NCBI GenBank assembly: GCA_001913845.2
Contig: MKGP02000097.1
Location: forward strand, 1-64,000
Direction: 5' to 3'
Source: Limnothrix sp. CACIAM 69d
GTDB taxonomy: Bacteria; Cyanobacteriota; Cyanobacteriia; CACIAM-69d
Length of the DNA: 64,000 nt
Numbering within the stretch: the stretch's first letter is position 1; each line of letters starts with the position of its first letter. Shown here in pieces: positions 1 through 8,195 of the stretch. The translations under genes were made by a program, and so were the position numbers. Under the pieces are notes generated by a model that had not been told where the DNA came from, made no database searches, and saw only the letters and a list, made by a program, of their open reading frames with translations.

Positions 1-91
1 GATCTGAACGGTATGAGGAGGCGATCGCTGCTTACCAACGGGCGATCGAGCTTGACCCAACTATGCTACTCCCCACGGCAATCTGGGTAAT

Positions 92-904
92 GTGTACCGT
101 GATCTAAAGCGGCATGAGGAGGCGATCGCTGCTTACCAACGGGCGATCGAGCTTGACCCAAACTATGCTCTTCCCCACCACGGATTGGGTGCTGCGTACC
201 ACGATCTGAAGCAGTATGAGGAGGCGATCGCTGCTTACCAACGGGCGATCGAGCTTGACCCAAACTTTGTCTATGCCCACAACGGATTGGGCAATGCGTA
301 TCGCGATCTGAAGCGGTATGAGGAGGCGATCGCTGCTTTCCAACGGGCGATCGACCTTGACCCAAACTATGTCTATGCCCACAGCAACCTAGCAATTCTG
401 CAATTTGAGCAAGGAGATATTGCTGGGTCGAGCGCCACCTTCCAAAAATTAGCAGAACTCGATCCCAGCGATGGAAATTTGCCCAATAATCTCGGCTTTT
501 TGTGTCTAATTAGCGATCGCCTAGACGAAGCCAGCGCCTATTTATTGAAAGCCAGAGAACTCAAACCCGATTACTATATGCCGGTCTTTAACTTGGCCGC
601 CGTCCGCGCCCTGCAATCGGATTTAGAACAGGCGCGATCGCTCCTAGCCGAAAGCCTGCAACTCTGCCCCAACTCCGGCGATCAAGAAAAACTCCATTGG
701 TCGATCCTGTCCATCCTGTTGGGCAACGTCGAAGCCGGTTTTGAGCAACTCACCCAAACCCTCGCCAGCCTCCCCAACCCCAACGAAATGTGCGTGATTC
801 GCGGCGGCGTGCTGGAAGCCTCCCAAGCGATCGCCCGATCACCCCTGCAAACCCCCGACCTACACCGGGCGATCGCCCTACTCCAATCCCACCTCACCCC
901 ATAA
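92..904 (+). CDS. Tetratricopeptide-repeat protein, 5' end frameshifted or cut by window edge
   Basis: TPR scaffold proteins bind partner proteins through stacked helix pairs; no enzymatic role is visible. Three 34-residue units with the signature YEEAIAAYQRAIELDPN lie in residues 1-105. More diverged helical repeats follow (LDEASAYLLKARELKPDY near 150) and then a leucine-rich C-terminal part. The first repeats are nearly identical at DNA level (102-bp period). Upstream, bases 3-61 encode another copy of the same unit in a different frame: 'gacccaactatg' at about 54-65 has one A fewer than the other copies ('gacccaaactatg'). The true gene therefore starts before the window, and is either frameshifted here or carries a sequencing error in the repeat. 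ATG 92 is simply the first start in the open frame, not a convincing native start. Confidence 0.75.
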   Translation: MYRDLKRHEEAIAAYQRAIELDPNYALPHHGLGAAYHDLKQYEEAIAAYQRAIELDPNFVYAHNGLGNAYRDLKRYEEAIAAFQRAIDLDPNYVYAHSNLAILQFEQGDIAGSSATFQKLAELDPSDGNLPNNLGFLCLISDRLDEASAYLLKARELKPDYYMPVFNLAAVRALQSDLEQARSLLAESLQLCPNSGDQEKLHWSILSILLGNVEAGFEQLTQTLASLPNPNEMCVIRGGVLEASQAIARSPLQTPDLHRAIALLQSHLTP

Positions 905-908
905 CCCC

Positions 909-969
909 GTAGGGTGCATGGGAGCACGCTCGGGAACAAACGACCATCACCATTCCTCTCCCATGCACC
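909..969. repeat. REP-like inverted pair 1 (REPIN)
   Basis: GTAGGGTGCATGGGAG at 909-924 faces its inverted partner CTCCCATGCACC at 958-969. The arms are about 12 bp with a 33-nt spacer. Same unit as the other three pairs around the RAYT gene. Confidence 0.7.
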
Positions 970-970
970 A

Positions 971-1021
971 CAACCCATAACGCATTCAACGACCATTTCC
1001 ACAACCCATAACGCATTCAAC
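971..1021. repeat. 20-bp direct repeat between REP pairs
   Basis: CAACCCATAACGCATTCAAC occurs at 971-990 and again at 1002-1021. The reverse-complement core (GCGTTGAATG) reappears near 1142. These look like spacer parts of duplicated REP units. Confidence 0.6.
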
Positions 1022-1052
1022 AACATTGATCGATTGGGGGCGATCGCTCTGC

Positions 1053-1122
1053 GGTGCATGAGAGCATGAGAGAACAAATGTGCCATTTTGTAATAACTGA
1101 AATTACTCCCATGCACCCTACG
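1053..1122. repeat. REP-like inverted pair 2 (REPIN)
   Basis: GGTGCATGAGAG at 1053-1064 pairs with CTCCCATGCACCCTACG at 1106-1122. The left arm has one mismatch. The sequence before it (gatcgattgggggcgatcg, about 1028) is repeated before pair 3, so units 2 and 3 are duplicates of a longer module. Confidence 0.65.
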
Positions 1123-1180
1123 ATGTGGCGAAATTCATGATGCGTTGAATGACATCGATCGGTTGGGGGCGATCACTCTG

Positions 1181-1245
1181 CGGTGCATGGGAGAACAAAT
1201 CCACCGGCTCGTGACCATTGGGGCTTGCTCCCATGCACCCTACGG
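1181..1245. repeat. REP-like inverted pair 3 (REPIN)
   Basis: CGGTGCATGGGAG at 1181-1193 faces CTCCCATGCACCCTACGG from 1228. It lies about 55 bp upstream of the transposase start. Confidence 0.7.
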
Positions 1246-1299
1246 GATTTGTGGGGTTGTGAATAATGGATGCGGTAATTCATGGGGAGGATGGATACG

Positions 1300-1785
1300 A
1301 TGCCCAATTATCGGCGCTGGCGAGAGGCAGGGGGTACGTACTTTTTTACGGTTGTCACCTACGCTCGCTATCCGTGGCTTTGTGAGCCGATCGCCCGACA
1401 AGCCCTGCGCCAGGCCATTCGCACCACCCAAGCCGCCTATCCATTTTCGATCGATGCATGGGTGCTGCTGCCTGATCATCTCCATTGCATCTGGACGTTA
1501 CCGGCAGGCGACGATGATTTTTCGACGCGGTGGCGGTTGATCAAAACCCGCACCACTCAGATTTGCACCCGTCACTTACCGATCGACTTACCCAGCAGTC
1601 GATCGCGTCGCCATCGAGGCGATCGCCCCTATTGGCAGCGTCGGTTCTGGGAGCACAAAGTTCGCGATGAAACTGACTTCCAAAACCACATCCACTACAT
1701 TCACCAAAATCCCGTCAAACACGGCCACGTCACCACCCCCACCGACTGGCCCTATTCCACCATTCACCGCTCGATCAACCCGTAG
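1300..1785 (+). CDS. REP-associated tyrosine transposase (RAYT), Y1/HUH family
   Basis: HUH single-strand transposase/endonuclease of the IS200-like Y1 family, the type that mobilises REP sequences. About 161 residues, a usual RAYT length. Visible motifs: N-terminal YRRWREAGGTYFFTVVTY strand, the HUH pair in LPDHLHCIW, a WEHKVRD helix and the catalytic Tyr in HYIHQNPVKHG. ATG 1300 is preferred because GGGGAGG at 1284-1290 sits 9 nt before it; ATG 1282 and 1291 are in frame but badly spaced. Four inverted REP-like pairs flank it, and its stop codon (TAG, 1783-1785) lies inside the left arm of pair 4. This is the classical arrangement of a RAYT with its cognate REPINs. Family call is firm; activity unknown. 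Confidence 0.9.
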   Translation: MPNYRRWREAGGTYFFTVVTYARYPWLCEPIARQALRQAIRTTQAAYPFSIDAWVLLPDHLHCIWTLPAGDDDFSTRWRLIKTRTTQICTRHLPIDLPSSRSRRHRGDRPYWQRRFWEHKVRDETDFQNHIHYIHQNPVKHGHVTTPTDWPYSTIHRSINP

Positions 1786-1841
1786 GGTGCATGGGAGAAC
1801 GCTCGGAAGACAATACCAATCGCAATTCATCTCCCATGCAC
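1781..1841. repeat. REP-like inverted pair 4, overlapping the RAYT stop codon
   Basis: CGTAGGGTGCATGGGAG at 1781-1797 faces CTCCCATGCA at 1831-1840. The left arm provides the TAG stop of the transposase gene. Confidence 0.7.
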
Positions 1842-1885
1842 TATGAACATTTACCCGATCGCCCCCCTTTGAGACCATTGGGGGC

Positions 1886-2153
1886 ATGGCGCGAGCAGGA
1901 AAAGCACTCAAACAAACGTTGCAAGACTACGGCATCAGCCCCCCTTTCAGACCATTGGCGGCTTGCCGTCACCATGGGCATTGCCCGATCGACCGTGCAT
2001 TATTGGTTCAACGAAACCCAAGATCCCCAAGCCGACGCAATTCCAGCGATCGTGGCAGCGCTGGAGGCGATCGAACCCGCCGCCGCCCGCGCCTTCTTGG
2101 AAGCCTACTTGGGGCGATCGCTCACGGATTGGATCACCCCCAACCCGCCGTAA
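1886..2153 (+). pseudogene. Frameshifted small helix-turn-helix regulator
   Basis: ATG 1886 opens MARAGKALKQTLQDYGIS, the N-terminus of a common cyanobacterial Cro/XRE-like small regulator. The continuation (RLAVTMGIARSTVHYWF, then DAIPAIVAALEAIEPAAARAFLEAYLG) lies in another frame. Between the halves, about 16 extra bases (cccctttcagaccattgg region, 1940-1957) replace the short turn expected there. The same string, cccccctttNagaccattggNggc, also occurs just upstream of the gene at about 1862-1884, so a local duplication or template switch is a plausible cause. A single 120-residue frame from 1791 exists but its first half is out of register with the family. What remains would not give a normal DNA-binding protein. 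Confidence 0.65.
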
Positions 2154-2158
2154 CCCAA

Positions 2159-2866
2159 TCAATCCGACTCGATCGCCTCGGGATCGATGCCCAACTCCCG
2201 TAGCTTGGCCGCCAGGCGATCGGCCCGTTGGTTTGCTTCCTCAGCTCGTTGGCGTTCTTGTTCGGTGCGTTGGATCTCTTCCGCCAGGGTCGAAAAGGGT
2301 TGACCGTCCGGCCGAAACAGGGTGAGGGTGTCTTCGCCCATTTGGAACCGAATGCCGAGCCGGGGACTCACCCAATCGTCTGCGCGATCGCCCCGGAGCT
2401 GCAAATCGCCTCGTTCCGATCGCCCCAAAATGCTCAGGTCATGGCGATCGGGATCGTAGATGTAATATTCCTCAACGCCGTAGGTGTCATAAAACGCCTG
2501 CTTTTTCAGCATTTCCCCAAAACGATTTCCCGGCGACAAAATCTCAAACACCACTTGGGGCGCGATGTTGTTTTCACACCATTGCTTGTAGGAACCCCGA
2601 TCGCCCTTGGAAACCCCAAACACCACCATCACATCGGGCGCTTGGCGAGTTTTGTTGTCCCCTTCCACCGGATACCAGAGCAAATCGCCCGCCACAAAAA
2701 CTTGCGGATTGTTGGTAAAGATGGCGGCAAGGTTCATGTAGATCTTTTGGATCCAATGAAACTGTTTCGTGTTGTCCGCGATCGGCTGGCCATCGCTATC
2801 GGGATAGTCGATCAGTGGGGGCTGAATCCCCGGCGTGATCGTCGTGGTGGTGGGTTGGGCAATCAT
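2159..2866 (-). CDS. Uma2-family (DUF820) restriction-endonuclease-fold protein
   Basis: Uma2 proteins are PD-(D/E)XK-fold putative nucleases, highly multiplied in cyanobacteria; their biological role is unsettled. Visible: RQAPDVMVVFG (catalytic Asp region), PQVVFEILSPGNR (E-x-hydrophobic-S-P signature), the helix with KKQAFYDTYGVEEYYIYDPD, and a C-terminal charged coiled-coil tail rich in Glu, Arg and Ala (residues about 195-228). 235 residues is normal for the long-tailed type. It stands alone, convergent with the broken HTH gene on its left. ATG at 2866 is used; no strong ribosome site is seen. Confidence 0.88.
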   Translation of the reverse strand: MIAQPTTTTITPGIQPPLIDYPDSDGQPIADNTKQFHWIQKIYMNLAAIFTNNPQVFVAGDLLWYPVEGDNKTRQAPDVMVVFGVSKGDRGSYKQWCENNIAPQVVFEILSPGNRFGEMLKKQAFYDTYGVEEYYIYDPDRHDLSILGRSERGDLQLRGDRADDWVSPRLGIRFQMGEDTLTLFRPDGQPFSTLAEEIQRTEQERQRAEEANQRADRLAAKLRELGIDPEAIESD

Positions 2867-3325
2867 CGGTTAGTCCTCACGATCGCGGTTGGTCTCATTA
2901 TGCCAACGGAGCCTGCAATCGCCCGGTGGGGGTTTGTGGGGCCCAGGAAACCTGGATTCGGGGGAATTTTGATACGATCGCAGCAGCTTTGTTGCTGGCT
3001 CAAGGCTCAAGATACTTTTGGCTCAAAGCCCTGAGCTGAAGGTTGCTTGATGCCACAGTGCGGCCTCAGGGAGCTAAACCGTTGGTGCATCTTTAATCGG
3101 CGTATTGTCACGCAGTCTGTCTTTTGGGGGGGGCGATCGCCGCTGTGGTGGTCGGTTGTCATCATTTACCGAATTTTGACCACGAAATACCGAGATTTTG
3201 GGGGCAATTTCCTCTGAATCTCTGGTTTGAGGCGGATTTGGTCTGTGCGGAGTTGTAGCCCCTACCTAGTAACTGATGGTTACGACAGGCTGCATCGTTT
3301 TCGGCCGCATGGCGCTGCGATTATT
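2867..3325. other. Intergenic region, divergent promoters expected
   Basis: Separates the divergently read Uma2 gene and cyclase gene. It holds a weak inverted pair CCCTGAG (3029-3035) / CTCAGGG (3065-3071), an oligo-G run and one HIP1 site at about 3135. I see no convincing gene or promoter hexamers. A TTG-initiated extension of the cyclase frame to 3227 exists but has no family-like sequence. Confidence 0.4.
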
Positions 3326-4678
3326 GTGAATGCTCCAACGACAAGCTCGGCTGTGGTTGCCTCCGGTAGCCCAATTCTGATTGGCATTGCCGATCGGGAG
3401 TTGGCGCAGGCCTTGGCCCAAGTGGTGGCGGAGTTAGGGTGCGAAGCCCATTGCCCCGCGAGTTTGGATGAGTTGATGGCGGCGGCCGCTCGGCTCCAGC
3501 CGCTTTTGGTGTTGGTGGGGTCTTGGCCGGAGCTGGCGGCTTTGGAACTGTGCCATCAGTTGCGATCGGCAGTCCCTTACCAAAACACCCCGATCGTGCT
3601 GGTGGGGGCGGCGGGGCAACTCGATCGGGGCGCGTTGTTTGCGGCGGGGGCGGCGGACTATTTGCTGTTGCCCTTGGAACCGGCGGAGGCTGTGGCACGC
3701 ATTCGGTTGCATTTGGATCGCAGTCGGCTCGATCGACTCCATGAGCGGGCCCGCAATCTGACGCTGTTTCGGGGGCCTGCCCTGTTGGCCGCCAGTTTGC
3801 AAAAGCGTTTGCGACGACAGGCGGAATTATTGCAAGAGCAGCTCTTTTTGCTCGATCGGGAAGTGCGGGAGCGGCGGCAAATGGAATCGGCCCTGCGCGA
3901 GGAGCAAAGCCGCACACAAAAGTTGCTGTTGAATGTGTTGCCCCAAGCCATTGTCGATCGCCTGGCAAGGGGGGATGGGCTGGCGATGGAAAACGAAATC
4001 CTCGCCGATCGGTTTGAGGAAGCCACGATCTTATTTGCCGATATTGTGGATTTCACGCCCCTTTCGGTGCAGTTGCCGCCTTTGGAGTTGGTGCAATTGT
4101 TGAATCGAATTTTTTCGACATTCGATCGATTAGCCGAAGAGTTTGGCCTCGAAAAAATTAAGACGATCGGCGATGCCTACATGGTGGCTGGCGGCATTCC
4201 TGTGCCGCGCCCTGACCATGCCCTCACGGTGATGGAAATGGCGATCGCCATGCGCCGGGAAATCAATCAACTGCGGCGAGAAACGGGGCTGCCCCTGGCC
4301 TTGCGAATTGGCATCAACACGGGGGCCGTGGTGGCCGGTGTGATTGGCATCAAAAAATTTAGCTATGACCTTTGGGGCGACACGGTAAATGTGGCCAGTC
4401 GGATGGAGTCCCAGGGGATTCCCGGCAAAATTCAGGTGACCGAGGCAACCTATGCCTACCTGAAGGATCATTACGAGTTTGAGCGGTGGTCTAATTTGCC
4501 GGTGAAGGGGCGCGGTCGCATGACGGCCTATCTCTATGTGCGGCGGCGATCGAGTCCTTGGCCCAATCCGGAAGCCAACTCGGCCTCGGAAGAAACGCCG
4601 GCCCCTGTGCCCCCTGGAACCGACTCGGGGCCGTCGGAGTTGCGATCGCGCGAGCCAACCCCTGAAATTGCCCTTTGA
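3326..4678 (+). CDS. Class III adenylate cyclase with degenerate receiver domain
   Basis: Makes cAMP from ATP. Numbering from GTG 3326: a CheY-like domain (about 15-135) in which the phospho-acceptor Asp is replaced (LVLVGSWPE instead of LxLLDxxMP), a coiled-coil linker (about 170-215), then the CHD cyclase domain (about 220-400). Metal-binding Asp239 and Asp242 (FADIVDFT), substrate Lys279 (EKIKTIGDAYM), Asp348 (SYDLWGD) and Asn355/Arg359 (NVASRM) are all present; the Lys/Asp pair specifies adenine. The C-terminal 50 residues are Pro/Ser/Glu-rich and probably disordered. GTG 3326 is chosen because upstream codons do not resemble the family. The receiver cannot be phosphorylated normally, so it may act in dimerisation or ligand sensing (inference). 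Confidence 0.9.
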   Translation: MNAPTTSSAVVASGSPILIGIADRELAQALAQVVAELGCEAHCPASLDELMAAAARLQPLLVLVGSWPELAALELCHQLRSAVPYQNTPIVLVGAAGQLDRGALFAAGAADYLLLPLEPAEAVARIRLHLDRSRLDRLHERARNLTLFRGPALLAASLQKRLRRQAELLQEQLFLLDREVRERRQMESALREEQSRTQKLLLNVLPQAIVDRLARGDGLAMENEILADRFEEATILFADIVDFTPLSVQLPPLELVQLLNRIFSTFDRLAEEFGLEKIKTIGDAYMVAGGIPVPRPDHALTVMEMAIAMRREINQLRRETGLPLALRIGINTGAVVAGVIGIKKFSYDLWGDTVNVASRMESQGIPGKIQVTEATYAYLKDHYEFERWSNLPVKGRGRMTAYLYVRRRSSPWPNPEANSASEETPAPVPPGTDSGPSELRSREPTPEIAL

Positions 4679-4884
4679 TGGGGGTTGCGATCGTGGTGAT
4701 GATCGCGATCGTTCATGATCGTGATTGTGACTGTGATTGACCCGATCGAAACTCGGCCGATCAAAACTCTTTGGCGATCGAAACCCTTTGGTTGAAGATC
4801 TTGAGCATTGACTGGTTGAGGATCTGGGGATCTTTGGCCAACCCATTATCCTGGGAATAGCTGAAGCAAGACCGGGGAACAGGC

Positions 4885-7179
4885 ATGGTTTCGGAAGCGG
4901 CAAGGAAGGCTTGGTGGCAACGGCTGCAAACTTGGCAAGATCAACCCCGGCCGCAACCGGAAGAGTCGATCGCCCTGCGAATTTTGGTGCAAATTTTGGT
5001 GGCGATCGGGATTTTGGCCACCGATGTGGCCGCTGGCACCCAAACCAGTTGGTGGGCCATTCCCCTCAGCTTTGGTGGGGCCTACTGGAGTTGGCGGCAA
5101 CGGCGGCGGCGCAACCTGGGGGCGCAACTGGCGATCGCGGCGGGAATGCTGGTGGCCTTGGCTGTTTTCTTTCGATCACTCCTGGGCAATTTGGGCGATA
5201 CGCGCCTGGTTTTGGCGGAGTTGCTGATCCATTTACAGGTGCTCCATTGCTTCGACTTGCCCCGACGCAAGGACTTGGGCTACTCGATGCTGATCGGGCT
5301 GATTCTGATGGGGGTGGCCGGAACCCTCAGCCAAACCATGTTGTTTGCGCCCGTGTTGGTGGCCTTTGTGGGGGTGGCGCTGCCGATGTTGGTGTTGGAC
5401 TATCGATCGCGCCTGGGGTTGGAACCGGGCGATCGGGATTGGCGCACCCTCACGGGGCTAATTCGGCCCGGTCAGATGGCGCGGCTGTTTGGGGTGGTGG
5501 CGGTTTTGGGGTTGGTGGTCTTTGCCCTGCTGCCGCGTTTTCCGGGCTACCAACTGCGCCAGTTCCCGGTGACGGCCCCGCCCAATTTGATGGATCAGAT
5601 GTTTGATAATCGGGATCAGTCTGCGTCGATTCGCAATCCCGGTTATGGGCAAGATGGCCAAGCCCTCGGGGGAACCAGCGGCGCAGGCCGCGGCCAAACG
5701 GACAACACGTTCTATTACGGCTTTAGCAGCACGATCGACCAAACCCTTCAGGGGCAACTGGTTCCCACCTTGGTGATGCGGGTGCGATCGCAGTCGCCGG
5801 GTTTTTGGCGGGTGTTGGGGTTCGATCGCTACACCGGCCGCGGGTGGGAAATTTCTCGCAATGACGACACCCAAAGCCTGGTGCGGCCCGATTGGTCCTA
5901 TCGCTTTGTGATTCCACCGGAGCCAACCCGCGCCCAAATTGAAGAGGTGGTGCAAAGCTACACGGTGCTTTCGGCCCTGCCCAACCTGATTCCCACCCTG
6001 GCCCAACCGACGGAGCTGTTTTTCCCAACCCGAGGAATTGCGATCGACAAGGAAGGCAGCATTCGATCGCCCCGCATTTTGGATGAGGGGTTAACCTACT
6101 CGGTCATCTCCCAAGTGGCCTACCGCGATCGCACCCGACTGCGCCAGGCTCGCCGTACCTATCCCCCCTTCATTTGGAACTATTACCTCGATGTGCCCGC
6201 GGCCCTGCGGCCCAAGTTGCAACAACGGGCCCAAGAGTTACTCGCGAAGGCTCCCAATGCCCGCAATGACGCGTATGAGCAGGCGCTGTTCTTAGCCCAA
6301 GCCCTGAAGCAAACCTACACCGTGCAACCGGACTTGCCGCCACCGGCTGCGGGTGAAGATTTGGTTGATCGCTTTTTGTTTCAGTATCAAGGGGGCTATC
6401 CCGACCATTTCCCCACCACCCTCACCCTCATGTTGCGGAGTTTGGGGATTCCGGCACGGGTGGCGGCCGGGTTTGCGCCGGGTCGGTTTAATCCCTTCAC
6501 CGGTCTATACGAGGTTTACAACACCGATGCCCATTTGATCACAGAGGTTTATTTTCCCGGGTATGGCTGGTATAGCTTTGACCCGATTCCTGGCCATCCC
6601 TTGATTCCGCCCTCGATCGAGAAAAATGAAACCTTCAGCACCCTGGAAAAACTTTGGGCTTGGGTGGCCGGTTGGTTGCCCACGCCCCTGCGCAATTGGC
6701 TGGATGGGGTGATTTCAGGGGTGTTGGGGGGATTACTGGCGCTGGTGGGTCGGTTGCTGGGTTTGTTAACGGAGGGCTGGACGGGCATTTTGGCGGCGAT
6801 CGCCCTGGCCTTGGTGGTGGGCGGGGCCCTGTGGTTGGGTTGGTTGGGTTGGCACAATTGGCAACGGCGGCGGCGCTTGGCTCGGTTAGCCCCGATCGCC
6901 GCGTTGTATCAGGAGGTGCGCGATTGGCTAGCGGAAGACTGCCCCGCCTATCCTTGGCAAACCCCGTTGGAATATGTGGCCGCCTATGAACAGTGGCTCG
7001 CCCAGCAGGGGGGCGGCCCCGGCGCGGGCGATCGCTTGGCGCTGTTGGCGGCGGTGGCCGGGGCCTACAGTGATTGGCGCTATGGCGATCGCCCGGCGGA
7101 TGTGGCGGCTTTGCGGGAACAGTGGCAACGGGTGCGACGGCGCGATCGGCCCCGGTTGTTGGGGGCGGCGGCTCGCTAG
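4885..7179 (+). CDS. TgpA-like transglutaminase-fold membrane protein (DUF3488)
   Basis: Polytopic membrane protein. A bundle of hydrophobic helices lies in residues about 30-215, a large extracytoplasmic part includes a transglutaminase-like domain (about 440-580), a final membrane helix lies at about 632-655, and a cytosolic DUF4129-like tail ends the protein. In bacterial TgpA proteins the nucleophile sits in a G-x-C-x-H/x-Y/F motif. Here the equivalent segment reads GGYPDHF with Pro506 in place of Cys, while the His (NTDAHLITEVY) and Asp (WYSFDPIPG) regions are kept. I recall the same substitution in other cyanobacterial members, so this is probably a catalytically altered subfamily rather than a local mutation. 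Single gene following the cyclase; substrate unknown. Confidence 0.85.
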   Translation: MVSEAARKAWWQRLQTWQDQPRPQPEESIALRILVQILVAIGILATDVAAGTQTSWWAIPLSFGGAYWSWRQRRRRNLGAQLAIAAGMLVALAVFFRSLLGNLGDTRLVLAELLIHLQVLHCFDLPRRKDLGYSMLIGLILMGVAGTLSQTMLFAPVLVAFVGVALPMLVLDYRSRLGLEPGDRDWRTLTGLIRPGQMARLFGVVAVLGLVVFALLPRFPGYQLRQFPVTAPPNLMDQMFDNRDQSASIRNPGYGQDGQALGGTSGAGRGQTDNTFYYGFSSTIDQTLQGQLVPTLVMRVRSQSPGFWRVLGFDRYTGRGWEISRNDDTQSLVRPDWSYRFVIPPEPTRAQIEEVVQSYTVLSALPNLIPTLAQPTELFFPTRGIAIDKEGSIRSPRILDEGLTYSVISQVAYRDRTRLRQARRTYPPFIWNYYLDVPAALRPKLQQRAQELLAKAPNARNDAYEQALFLAQALKQTYTVQPDLPPPAAGEDLVDRFLFQYQGGYPDHFPTTLTLMLRSLGIPARVAAGFAPGRFNPFTGLYEVYNTDAHLITEVYFPGYGWYSFDPIPGHPLIPPSIEKNETFSTLEKLWAWVAGWLPTPLRNWLDGVISGVLGGLLALVGRLLGLLTEGWTGILAAIALALVVGGALWLGWLGWHNWQRRRRLARLAPIAALYQEVRDWLAEDCPAYPWQTPLEYVAAYEQWLAQQGGGPGAGDRLALLAAVAGAYSDWRYGDRPADVAALREQWQRVRRRDRPRLLGAAAR

Positions 7180-7356
7180 GGGGCGGGCGATCGGGCCCTG
7201 GTCTTTGGTGCTTAACGGTTGGGTACTGGTTTGGCGCTAAACTTTTAGGACGCAATTCCCGTTTCCAGGATTCAGACCTCAAATCCGCACCGAGGATCCA
7301 GCTCCGAGGCTGGGAATCGGTAATGGCTCCGTTGGCCGTTGTTTGCCCAATTGCCC

Positions 7357-8118
7357 ATGACCCTCAAAGCAATTCTGCTGGACTTTAACGGCACGATCAT
7401 TAATGACGAACCGCTGCACGGGCAACTTCTGCAAGAGATGTTGCTGAGTGAAAATTTGCGGCCGGATCCGGAAGAATTCCGCGAGGTCTGTTTGGGCCGG
7501 AGCGATCGGGCCTGTTTGCGGGATCTGCTGGCCCGGCGGGGGCGGATGGTGGATGATGACACGCTCGATCGGTTGGTGGCCCGCAAGTCGCAACTGTATC
7601 TCGATCGCCTGGCCCACTTGCCCCAACTGCCGATCTATCCGGGCGTGGTGGACTTTTGCAGCCGAGTGCGCACCTTGGGTTTGCCCATGGGAATTGTAAC
7701 CGTGGCCCTGGCGGCGGAGGTGGAGACGGTTTTGAGTCGGGCGGGGCTGCGATCGTTCTTTAGTGTGCTGATTACGGGTGATATGGGCCTAGAGAGCAAG
7801 CCCGCTCCCGATGGTTATTTGCAAGCGGTGGCCCAGTTGCGATCGCAGCTCGATCGGCCAGATCTACAACCCCAAAATTGCTTGGCGATCGAAGACACTT
7901 ACCCCGGCATTGCGGCGGCCAAGGCTGCTGGAATGCAGGTGGTGGGCGTGGCCACTAGCCACCCATTCCAAATGGTGCATCGCCGGGCCGATTGGGTGGT
8001 GGATTTTTTGAATACCTTGGATCTCGATCGGGTGCAGCGGCTTTTTTCCGGTCGGGAACGGCCCGAACCGCCGATTGGTGCTACCATGTCCGATACGCCA
8101 ATTGCCTCGGGGAATTAG
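7357..8118 (+). CDS. HAD-superfamily hydrolase (beta-phosphoglucomutase/phosphatase-like)
   Basis: Soluble Mg-dependent phosphatase or phosphomutase of the HAD type with a helical cap. Motif I is DFNGTIINDE (nucleophile Asp9; the second Asp of DxD is Asn, as in many cyanobacterial members), the motif II region is GIVTVALAAE, the motif III Lys lies in ESKPAPDGYL, and motif IV is AIEDTYPGIAAAKAAGM. Start ATG 7357 gives MTLKAILLDFNG; an upstream in-frame ATG (7339) only adds six non-family residues. The stop codon TAG (8116-8118) lies inside the following tRNA-Ala, so the two features overlap by 10 bases. Substrate not predictable. Confidence 0.88.
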   Translation: MTLKAILLDFNGTIINDEPLHGQLLQEMLLSENLRPDPEEFREVCLGRSDRACLRDLLARRGRMVDDDTLDRLVARKSQLYLDRLAHLPQLPIYPGVVDFCSRVRTLGLPMGIVTVALAAEVETVLSRAGLRSFFSVLITGDMGLESKPAPDGYLQAVAQLRSQLDRPDLQPQNCLAIEDTYPGIAAAKAAGMQVVGVATSHPFQMVHRRADWVVDFLNTLDLDRVQRLFSGRERPEPPIGATMSDTPIASGN

Positions 8119-8181
8119 CTCAGTTGGTAGAGCGCTGCGATCGCACCGCAGAGGCCAGCGGTTCGAGTCCGCTATTCTCCA
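8109..8181 (+). tRNA. tRNA-Ala(CGC)
   Basis: Cloverleaf fits: acceptor GGGGAAT/ATTCTCC with the G3-U70 wobble pair that marks alanine tRNAs, a D arm from GCTCAGTTGGTAGAGC, anticodon stem CTGCG/CGCAG with loop ATCGCAC (anticodon CGC), a T arm AGCGG-TTCGAGT-CCGCT and discriminator A. CCA is not encoded. The first 10 nt overlap the end of the HAD gene. Confidence 0.95.
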
Positions 8182-8195
8182 TTTCAACCAGTTCC

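Noticed and set aside
1791-2153. Intact 120-residue protein
   Set aside because: Only the C-terminal half matches a helix-turn-helix regulator; the true N-terminus is in another frame from 1886, so the gene is broken.
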